6,444 nucleotides of DNA, from assembly GCA_915069725.1 (NCBI GenBank), contig CAJZFF010000107.1, positions 1 to 6,444 on the forward strand. The letters are read 5' to 3'. Below are positions 1 through 4,483 of the stretch, piece after piece. The notes beneath the pieces are model-generated. The model was not told the origin of the DNA. It did no database searches and was given only the letters and a program-made list of their open reading frames with translations. This DNA comes from an uncultured Actinomyces sp. (GTDB lineage Bacteria > Actinomycetota > Actinomycetes > Actinomycetales > Actinomycetaceae). Each line of letters begins with the position of its first letter. Positions within the stretch are counted from its first letter, which is position 1. A program made the translations under genes and the position numbers.

Positions 1-1030
1 AACCGTTGAGCAGCTGCGTGACTCCGATACTCTCACCGGGCGCCACCTGACCGACCATCTGCAGATCAAGAACACCCCTCGCTCCCCCGCGGGAAGAATC
101 CAGATTCGTGGCGCCAGCACGAACAATCTTCGCCACGTCGATGTCGATATACCCACAGGCGTTCTCACTGTTGTCACGGGCGTTGCCGGTTCCGGTAAAT
201 CGAGTCTCATCCACGGCCACCTCTCCCCCATGGATGACGTGGTGACGATCGACCAGAGCCCGATCAAGGGGTCTCGGCGCTCGAATCCGGCGACGTACAC
301 CGGAGTTCTTGACCCCGTTCGCAAGGCCTTCGCCAAAGCCAATAAGGACAAGGGCGCCAAGCCGGCGTACTTCTCGGCCAACTCAGAAGGAGCCTGTCCC
401 GTGTGCGGTGGCTCCGGTGTCATTGAGACACAGCTGGGCTTCATGGAGACCGTGGAGTCCTGCTGTGAGGCATGCCAGGGGCGCCGTTTCAACGATGAGG
501 TACTGGCCTACCGGCTCCGCGGACGAAGTATCGCAGACGTCCTGGACATGAGCGTCACCGAGGCACTGGAGTTCTTCTCCCAGGGCGAGACGCGTCTGCC
601 GGCAGCATCCAGAATCCTGGCACGGATGGAGGACGTCGGGCTCGGCTACCTCCGCCTCGGCCAGGCGCTGACCACCCTGTCCGGTGGTGAGCGCCAGCGG
701 CTCAAGCTCGCCGTCCACCTGGGGCAAGAAGGCCGTGTCATCGTCCTCGATGAACCGACCGTCGGACTCCACCCGGCTGATATCGAGGCCATGCTCGCGC
801 TACTGGACAGGATCGTGGACTCCGGACGCAGCGTCGTCGTCATTGAGCACCATCAGGCCGTGATGGCGCACGCCGACTGGATCATAGATCTTGGCCCTGG
901 ATCGGGCCATGACGGCGGCCGCGTCGTGTTCACCGGAACGCCGGCGCAGATGGTGGCGGAGCGAAGCACACTGACGGGGCAGTACCTCGCCCGGTACGTC
1001 GAGGAGGACAACGACCATGCCCCCGAGTGA
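1..1030 (+). CDS. UvrA-like ABC ATPase of the drug-resistance (DrrC-like) type, C-terminal part; 5' end outside window
   Basis: The reading frame is open from base 2 with no stop until TGA at 1028-1030, so the gene enters from the left and about 342 residues are visible. An internal ATG at 230 is not the start, because the second Walker A motif (GVAGSGKSS, visible residues 60-68) lies before it. In order follow the UvrA box DQSPI...RSNPATYTG (about residues 84-100), a C-x2-C-x19-C-x2-C zinc module (about 132-158), the ABC signature LSGGERQRLKLA (226-237), Walker B VIVLDEPTVGLHP (246-258) and the H-loop IEHH (280-283). All key ATPase residues are present. The stretch between Walker A and DQSPI is about 20 residues shorter than in E. 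coli UvrA. This resembles the roughly 750-800-residue UvrA-like proteins implicated in drug or antibiotic resistance rather than the repair UvrA of about 950 residues. A DNA-binding ATPase role is inferred from the family. The N-terminal half, including whether a UvrB-binding domain exists, is not visible, so a repair UvrA cannot be fully excluded. The 3' end overlaps the next gene by 14 bp. Confidence 0.93.
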   Translation, partial: TVEQLRDSDTLTGRHLTDHLQIKNTPRSPAGRIQIRGASTNNLRHVDVDIPTGVLTVVTGVAGSGKSSLIHGHLSPMDDVVTIDQSPIKGSRRSNPATYTGVLDPVRKAFAKANKDKGAKPAYFSANSEGACPVCGGSGVIETQLGFMETVESCCEACQGRRFNDEVLAYRLRGRSIADVLDMSVTEALEFFSQGETRLPAASRILARMEDVGLGYLRLGQALTTLSGGERQRLKLAVHLGQEGRVIVLDEPTVGLHPADIEAMLALLDRIVDSGRSVVVIEHHQAVMAHADWIIDLGPGSGHDGGRVVFTGTPAQMVAERSTLTGQYLARYVEEDNDHAPE

Positions 1031-1565
1031 GGTGCAGGATGATGGACGTGCCGACGCGGCACGTACCTACCGAATCCGTCCGGCGACGATGGCGGACTCC
1101 CCCGCGATCCGCCGGATCCGTAACGCCGCCGTGCGGGAGTCCCTGGCCATCTGGACCAGCATTGAGCAGGACCATGCTGGGGCTGAGGCCTGGCTGGCGC
1201 CCATGGTGCAGCGCGGAACGGCTCTCGTCGTTCACGTCAGTGGTGAGCCACAGGACGTTGTCGGCTTCGCGGTGGCCGGTCCCTGGCATTCCTACGAGGG
1301 CTACGCCCGTACCGTTGAGGACTCGATCTACCTGAGCCCTGCGGCGCAAGGCAAAGGTCTTGGTGCCAGACTCCTCGCCGCCCTCATCGAGGCCTCACGG
1401 CGGGCTGGGGACCGCACAATGATCGCTCTCATTGAGGCGGGTAACGCGACCTCGGTGCGCCTGCACGAGCGCTATGGTTTCACCACTGTCGGCACTGTCC
1501 CGCAGGCCGGCGAGAAACATGGTCAGATCCTCGACCTGACCCTCATGAGCCGTTCTCTGCAATGA
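1017..1565 (+). CDS. GNAT-family N-acetyltransferase, phosphinothricin-acetyltransferase (PAT)-like
   Basis: This 182-residue protein has the GNAT order of motifs. An IRPAT-x-AD opening strand spans residues 20-27. TVEDSIYL (99-106) carries the Glu position conserved in PAT-type enzymes. The acetyl-CoA pyrophosphate loop QGKGLGA is at 111-117, NATSVRLHERYGF at 143-155, and an EKHGQILDL segment near 166-174 matches the family's K-x-G-x-x-LD. The expected reaction is acetyl transfer from acetyl-CoA to an amine of a small molecule such as phosphinothricin, methionine sulfoximine or a related compound; the actual substrate cannot be read from sequence. ATG 1017 is supported by a GAGGAGG ribosome-binding site at 1001-1007, 9 nt upstream, lying inside the end of the UvrA-like gene. 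The 14-bp overlap (1017-1030) implies one transcript and probably translational coupling. The first 17 residues are a non-conserved, hydrophilic lead. The gene ends tail to tail with the YCII-family gene, 22 bp away. Confidence 0.92.
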   Translation: MPPSEVQDDGRADAARTYRIRPATMADSPAIRRIRNAAVRESLAIWTSIEQDHAGAEAWLAPMVQRGTALVVHVSGEPQDVVGFAVAGPWHSYEGYARTVEDSIYLSPAAQGKGLGARLLAALIEASRRAGDRTMIALIEAGNATSVRLHERYGFTTVGTVPQAGEKHGQILDLTLMSRSLQ

Positions 1566-1589
1566 ATTGAGGAGTTCATTTTGTTGTTC
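1561..1589 (+). terminator. weak terminator-like hairpin with T-rich tail after the GNAT gene
   Basis: AATGAA (1561-1566) and TTCATT (1575-1580) are perfect inverted arms around an 8-nt loop and include the GNAT stop codon. They are followed by a T-rich run (1579-1588). This has the layout of an intrinsic terminator for the UvrA-like/GNAT transcript. The stem is only 6 bp and AT-rich, so efficiency is doubtful. It sits between two convergent genes, where a terminator is expected. Confidence 0.35.
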
Positions 1590-1887
1590 ACAAAACTTCT
1601 CGATAATTTTCAAGATCGGGTGCTGTCATTGTTGGAATAAATTCGGTGATGGCATACTCTGCGACACCATTCACTACGAAAGGATCTTCGGACACGATTT
1701 CTGAAACCTCGTCGCGCGTACCGACGGCGATGATGATCCCGCCTGTTCTGGGATCCTTGCGACCGCTGGCCAGGAATCTTCCGTCTTCGTAGTGGCGAGT
1801 AAGGTACCGGCGATGATCCTCCAGGTAAGGGTCAACAGCTTCGGCGCCTTGCGTGTACGTGATATCAAGAATAAGAAAGTGTGCCAT
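1588..1887 (-). CDS. YCII (YciI-like) family protein
   Basis: This 99-residue protein has the small ferredoxin-like YCII fold pattern. It shows an opening strand MAHFLILDITYT, a DHRRYLTRHYEDGRFLASG segment (residues 24-42) with the family's conserved His (H25) and a following Asp (D35), a GGIIIAVGTRDE strand-turn (49-60), and EDPFVVNGVAEYAITEF (67-83), the typical YCII ending. The family has been linked to dioxygenase/dehalogenase-like or stress-related roles, but biochemical function is mostly unknown, so none is assigned. The start is ATG at 1887-1885 (minus). No Shine-Dalgarno sequence precedes it; instead TATCAT lies 6 nt upstream, consistent with a leaderless mRNA. By hand count the gene is about 51% GC, against about 65% in a 60-bp sample of the next gene (2101-2160), so recent acquisition or relaxed codon bias is possible. 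It is divergent from the kinase gene across 43 bp. Confidence 0.88.
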   Translation of the reverse strand: MAHFLILDITYTQGAEAVDPYLEDHRRYLTRHYEDGRFLASGRKDPRTGGIIIAVGTRDEVSEIVSEDPFVVNGVAEYAITEFIPTMTAPDLENYREVL

Positions 1888-1893
1888 GATGAC

Positions 1894-1899
1894 ATGATA
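1894..1899 (-). promoter_or_regulatory. -10-like TATCAT 6 nt before the YCII-family start codon (possible leaderless promoter)
   Basis: On the minus strand TATCAT (5 of 6 matches to TATAAT) is followed by 6 nt and then the ATG. Transcription would therefore begin at or next to the start codon. No convincing -35 hexamer is seen at 16-18 bp, where the complement of the kinase gene's Shine-Dalgarno lies. Confidence 0.4.
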
Positions 1900-1900
1900 T

Positions 1901-2042
1901 CACTGACTGGCATTCAAGGAGGGATATTACATGAATAAAAATCAGAGTGCTGTTGACGGTAGTCGTTTCTGTCAGGTCAGTGACACTGACTCCATCCAGC
2001 TCCAGTCGGAGGAGCCCGCTGTCACTCGGTGGCGGGTCAGTG
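1901..2042. repeat. cluster of four GTCAGTG heptamers, two forming a 15-bp palindrome
   Basis: CACTGAC occurs at 1901-1907, GTCAGTG at 1976-1982, CACTGAC at 1984-1990 and GTCAGTG at 2036-2042. The middle two form the perfect odd palindrome GTCAGTG-A-CACTGAC (1976-1990). The cluster covers the divergent promoter region and the first 37 codons of the kinase-like gene. The palindrome looks like a dimeric-repressor operator in form, but no regulator gene is visible and function is inferred only. One further copy lies alone at 1236-1242 inside the GNAT gene. Confidence 0.5.
1916..1923 (+). promoter_or_regulatory. strong Shine-Dalgarno site of the P-loop kinase gene
   Basis: AAGGAGGG is a near-perfect anti-16S match 7 nt before ATG 1931. 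It fixes the start of the kinase-like gene despite a first 40 codons or so that do not look like the conserved domain. It lies in the 43-bp divergent region, which is only about 42% GC. Confidence 0.75.
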
Positions 2043-2662
2043 CCACCGACGAGCTCGTTGCGCACTTGCTGAGCCTTGTCGGCACGCCCCAGGGGCGGCC
2101 GGCGATCATCGCTGTCGACGGGCGAGGTGGATCGGGCAAGACTACGCTCACTACGGCGCTGACCGCAGCCTTCCCCGGCGCACAAGCCTTCCACCTGGAC
2201 GATCTCATCTGGAATGAGCCGCTCTACGACTGGGACCAGCTGTACGTCGACACCCTGACTCAGCTGCGTCGGGCCGGCAGCCTCGACCTGGTCCCGGACA
2301 AGTGGCGCGAGCACGGACGCGAGGGCTCCATCCGGATCCCGGCCGGCTCTCCCCTGGTCCTCGTCGAGGGGACTGGGGCGGGCCTGGCCGCAGTGCGCAG
2401 CCTCATCGATGCGCACGTATGGGTCCAGACCGGCGATGACGTGGCCGAGCGCCGCGGCATCAAGCGGGATATCGCTGAGGGAGTCAACGGCGACGCCGAG
2501 GAGTCGGTGCGTTTCTGGCACTGGTGGATGGCCGGCGAGCGCCTCTTCTTCGCCAAGGACCGCCCCTGGCAGCGCGCAGACGTCATCGTCTCCGGAGACG
2601 CCCCGGCCGGCGTGGAGCCGGGAGAGGTCGCCTGGACTCCGGGGCCACTCCTCCCCCGCTGA
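1931..2662 (+). CDS. uridine-kinase-like P-loop NTPase
   Basis: This 243-residue protein has a Walker A motif GRGGSGKTT (residues 64-72) after the strand PAIIAVD, and an HLDDLIW segment (88-94) like the Asp-containing acceptor or Mg-binding region of uridine/nucleoside kinases. It also has VEGTGAG (145-151) at the second core strand and an Arg-rich lid ERRGIKRD (173-180). An Ala/Trp-rich helix FWHWWMAGERLFF (195-207) and RADVIVSGD (216-223) are typical of actinobacterial proteins annotated as uridine kinase or AAA-type ATPase. The likely activity is phosphoryl transfer from ATP to a nucleoside or other small hydroxylated acceptor; the substrate is not determinable. The SD at 1916-1922 supports the ATG start. 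The first 40 or so residues (Ser/Gln/Asp-rich, encoded by AT-richer DNA) have no counterpart in the kinase core and may be a lineage-specific lead. The gene converges on the phosphofructokinase gene with a 33-bp gap and has no good intrinsic terminator. Confidence 0.85.
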   Translation: MNKNQSAVDGSRFCQVSDTDSIQLQSEEPAVTRWRVSATDELVAHLLSLVGTPQGRPAIIAVDGRGGSGKTTLTTALTAAFPGAQAFHLDDLIWNEPLYDWDQLYVDTLTQLRRAGSLDLVPDKWREHGREGSIRIPAGSPLVLVEGTGAGLAAVRSLIDAHVWVQTGDDVAERRGIKRDIAEGVNGDAEESVRFWHWWMAGERLFFAKDRPWQRADVIVSGDAPAGVEPGEVAWTPGPLLPR

Positions 2663-2695
2663 GGCGCACAGCCGCCCGCCGCTCAGGCTGGGCTC

Positions 2696-3817
2696 TCAGT
2701 CCCCCAGCGCCGTCCCCACGGCGCGAGCGGCCTGGATCCACTCGTGGTCGGCCGGAACGAACTTGGTGTGACCGGCCACATCCTTGAGCGGCACCAGCTC
2801 CGTGCCGTGACCGCGGTCGGCCACCATGACGCCGTAACGGCCCTCGGCGATTGCATCGGCACCGGCCACGCCCAGACGCGTGCCCAGGAGACGATCCGCT
2901 CCGCAAGGCGAACCACCGCGCTGGACGTACCCCAGGATGGACACGCGCGCCTCCAACCCGGTCAGGCTCTCCAGCTGCTCGGCCAGGGTGAAGGTATTGG
3001 CGCGGTGAGAGGCCTCCAGACGCTTGACACCCCGCTTGGCCATCGCCTTGCGCTCGGGACTGGAAGCGTCCTTGACCAGGGCGCGAGCGTGCTCCAGCTC
3101 GGCGTGATCCGTCACGGACAGCGCCCCCTCGGCCACAGCCACAACGGAGAAGGACGACCCGTGGGAGCGGCGCCGCTCGATCTTGTCCGCGATCGCGTCC
3201 ACCGAGTACGGGATCTCCGGCAGCAGAATGACATCCGCCCCGCCCGCGATGCCGGCGCCCAGAGCCAGCCATCCAGCTCGGTGCCCCATGATCTCGGTGA
3301 GGATGATGCGGTGGTGGGAGTGCGCCGTCGAGTGCAAGCGGTCCACGGCCTGAGTGGCGATCTCCAGGGCTGTGGCAAAACCGAAGGAGGAGTCGGTGTG
3401 GACGATGTCGTTGTCGATGGTCTTGGGCAAGTGGATGACGTTGAGACCCGCATCCATGAGGCGTTTGGCGTTCTTCGCGGTCCCGCCCCCGCCGAGGCAG
3501 ACCAGGGCGTCGATCCCGTCCTTCTCACAGTTGTCCACGATGGTGGGCACCATGTCCCGGGGCTCGCCGTCCACCATCATCCGATGCACCTTGTCCCGGC
3601 TGGTTCCCAACATGGTTCCGCCGGTGGTGAGGATCCCGGACAGGGCAGCGGGGTCGAGCTCAGTGAAGCGGTTCTCGGCCAGACCGCGCATGCCGTCCCG
3701 GAAGCCGACGAGCTCCCAGCCGTGCTGCTGGATCGCCGCCTTTCCGAAACCTCGGATCGCCGCGTTGAGTCCCGGGGCGTCGCCGCCCGCCGTAAGAATG
3801 CCGATGCGCTGAGCCAT
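2696..3817 (-). CDS. pfkA: 6-phosphofructokinase, group with G-G-G-G-T nucleotide loop and Lys at the PKTIDND site
   Basis: This is a 373-residue phosphofructokinase, phosphorylating fructose 6-phosphate at C1 in glycolysis (cytoplasm). Visible motifs are GGDAPGLNA (residues 11-19), GGTMLGTSR (66-74), LGGGGTAKNA (108-117), PKTIDNDI (131-138, with D135 equivalent to catalytic Asp127 of E. coli), the fructose-6-P elements DRLHSTAHSH and MGHRAGW (159-168, 177-183), VAEGA (228-232) and GYVQRGGSP (296-304). It is about 30 residues longer than the usual 340-343 of actinobacterial PfkA. Part of the extra length is a charged segment (about 235-275) between VAEGA and the QRGG region. Gly112 (E. coli 104) predicts ATP, whereas Lys132 (E. 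coli 124) is the residue of PPi-type and mixed actinobacterial enzymes. Gly111 replaces the Mg-binding Asp103, so the phosphoryl donor is not certain. The ATG at 3817 places the first strand exactly at the family N terminus. No SD precedes it, but CATACT lies 7 nt upstream. Confidence 0.93.
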   Translation of the reverse strand: MAQRIGILTAGGDAPGLNAAIRGFGKAAIQQHGWELVGFRDGMRGLAENRFTELDPAALSGILTTGGTMLGTSRDKVHRMMVDGEPRDMVPTIVDNCEKDGIDALVCLGGGGTAKNAKRLMDAGLNVIHLPKTIDNDIVHTDSSFGFATALEIATQAVDRLHSTAHSHHRIILTEIMGHRAGWLALGAGIAGGADVILLPEIPYSVDAIADKIERRRSHGSSFSVVAVAEGALSVTDHAELEHARALVKDASSPERKAMAKRGVKRLEASHRANTFTLAEQLESLTGLEARVSILGYVQRGGSPCGADRLLGTRLGVAGADAIAEGRYGVMVADRGHGTELVPLKDVAGHTKFVPADHEWIQAARAVGTALGD

Positions 3818-3824
3818 GAAGCCA

Positions 3825-3830
3825 AGTATG
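3825..3830 (-). promoter_or_regulatory. -10-like CATACT 7 nt before the pfkA start codon (possible leaderless promoter)
   Basis: On the minus strand CATACT (4 of 6 matches to TATAAT, with the key A2 and T6) is followed by 7 nt and then ATG 3817, and no purine-rich SD is present in between. This fits transcription starting at the A of the ATG. No clear -35 is seen. A second candidate, TATAGA (3861-3856), would give a leader of about 30 nt. Confidence 0.35.
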
Positions 3831-3977
3831 CCGGTCCCGGCTGGCCCGCACAGGCTCTATAGGCGCCGGTTCCGCTGATTCCGGTGATGCGAGGCGCGGG
3901 GTGGTCACTGAAACGGGCCGACGACGCCGCGTTAGACGCCAACCGGTATCATCATTACCCTGATCGCGTCGATGCCG

Positions 3978-4010
3978 GGGAACCCAGTGGGAACCCAGCG
4001 GGAACACTGC
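3978..4010 (+). repeat. three tandem 11-bp direct repeats (GGGAAC-N5) upstream of rbpA
   Basis: The units are GGGAACCCAGT (3978-3988), GGGAACCCAGC (3989-3999) and GGGAACACTGC (4000-4010). The hexamer GGGAAC is identical in all three and recurs at exactly 11 bp, about one helical turn, placing all copies on the same DNA face. The third copy coincides with the proposed -35 element of the rbpA promoter. Confidence 0.75.
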
Positions 4011-4026
4011 ACCTTCCTTCGGTGTT
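4000..4026 (+). promoter_or_regulatory. SigR/SigH-type (thiol-stress ECF sigma) promoter candidate for rbpA
   Basis: The -35-like GGGAAC (4000-4005) is followed by exactly 18 bp and then GTT (4024-4026), matching the GGAAY-N18-GTT consensus known for Streptomyces SigR and mycobacterial SigH. In S. coelicolor rbpA is a known SigR target, which makes the match meaningful. The two upstream GGGAAC copies do not have GTT at 18 bp, so only this one qualifies. Transcription would begin near 4031-4035. Confidence 0.6.
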
Positions 4027-4117
4027 GACGCACCGGTGCCCTGGAGGCTGAGCGGGAGCCGCACGCTCCGTCAGAACTGGGACACCACGAGAGACGAGCC
4101 ACAAGGAGACCACAAGC

Positions 4118-4477
4118 ATGGCAGACCGCGCACTGCGAGGCATGACCATTGGCGCGAAGTCGATGGAGTCGGAGGACGGCGTCGAGTTCGCTGAGCGGAT
4201 GATCGTCAGCTACGAGTGCCCGATGGCGCACGTCACCAGGATCCCGATGTCCACCGAGGCCGAGGTGCCTCCCACCTGGGAGTGCCCCGAGTGCGGCCAG
4301 ATCGCCGCACGACGCGGCGAGGACGAGCCCGAGCCCGACGAGCCCAAGAAGACCCCGCGCACCCACTGGGACATGCTCCTGGAGCGCCGCAAGGTCGATG
4401 AGCTCGAGGTTCTCCTCAACGAGCGCCTCGAGGCGCTGCGCAGCGGTGAGGTCTACCGCGAGCGGGTCAGCGGCTGA
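4118..4477 (+). CDS. rbpA: RNA polymerase-binding protein RbpA
   Basis: This 119-residue actinobacterial transcription factor binds RNA polymerase and the principal sigma factor and stabilises the promoter open complex. It starts MADRALRG like other RbpA proteins. The core domain contains C34, H38, C56 and C59 (CPMAH and CPECG), the four ligands of the zinc-binding RbpA form seen in Streptomyces; the M. tuberculosis protein lacks this set. An acidic stretch GEDEPEPDE (67-75) leads into the basic linker KKTPR and the sigma-interaction domain THWDMLLERRKVDELEVLLNERLE (about 82-105), almost invariant in the family. The ATG at 4118 is preceded 9 nt upstream by AAGGAG (4103-4108). Upstream lies a SigR-type promoter candidate, suggesting induction by thiol/oxidative stress in addition to basal expression. 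The gene converges on ppm with 6 bp between stop codons. Confidence 0.97.
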   Translation: MADRALRGMTIGAKSMESEDGVEFAERMIVSYECPMAHVTRIPMSTEAEVPPTWECPECGQIAARRGEDEPEPDEPKKTPRTHWDMLLERRKVDELEVLLNERLEALRSGEVYRERVSG

Positions 4478-4483
4478 AAGCCG
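4471..4483. terminator. short hairpin spanning the rbpA stop codon between convergent genes
   Basis: CGGCT (4471-4475) and AGCCG (4479-4483) pair around GAA. The stem includes part of the rbpA TGA (4475-4477) and fills the whole 6-bp gap before the ppm stop. It has no T tract, so it is at most a weak bidirectional stop or RNA 3'-end stabiliser. Confidence 0.25.

Larger units (their letters stand above)
3818..4117. other. 300-bp divergent intergenic region between pfkA and rbpA
   Basis: The left part (3818-3960) holds the presumed pfkA promoter area and otherwise shows no clear element beyond a TATCAT at 3947-3952 (+) without a partner -35. The right part holds three phased 11-bp repeats (3978-4010), a SigR/SigH-type promoter candidate (4000-4026), a 10-bp palindrome (4030-4039) and the rbpA ribosome-binding site AAGGAG (4103-4108). 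If the promoter is right, the rbpA leader is about 85 nt. Small open frames crossing this region on the minus strand lack start-site signals and recognisable motifs. Confidence 0.6.

Noticed and set aside
383..772. Minus-strand open frame inside the UvrA-like gene
   Set aside because: Shadow frame; the plus-strand product has all ABC motifs and the zinc module.
2659..2686. CTGAG ... CTCAG arms between the kinase and pfkA genes as a terminator
   Set aside because: Only 5 paired bases with an 18-nt loop and no T tract.
2687..2708. Inverted repeat GCTGGG ... CCCAGC at the pfkA 3' end as a terminator
   Set aside because: The 6-bp stem has a 10-nt loop and no T tract in either direction and lies partly in coding sequence; too weak to call.
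2744..3862. Long plus-strand open frame (372 codons) opposite pfkA
   Set aside because: It is the mirror of a GC-rich coding strand, shows no recognisable motifs, and lies fully over a phosphofructokinase with complete family motifs.
3869..3882. Minus-strand GGAAT and GGAAC as SigR-type -35 elements for pfkA
   Set aside because: Neither has GTT 17-19 bp downstream.
3947..3952. TATCAT as a plus-strand -10 upstream of rbpA
   Set aside because: No -35-like hexamer at 16-18 bp and about 165 nt from the start codon; left as a weak possibility only.
4025..4053. Housekeeping promoter with TTGACG (4025-4030) as -35 for rbpA
   Set aside because: No acceptable -10 hexamer at 16-18 bp; TTGACG overlaps the GTT of the better SigR-type match.
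3660..4366. Minus-strand open frames crossing the pfkA-rbpA intergenic region and rbpA
   Set aside because: They overlap pfkA or rbpA, have low-complexity Arg/Gly-rich translations and no SD or -10 at a start, and contain no known domain.
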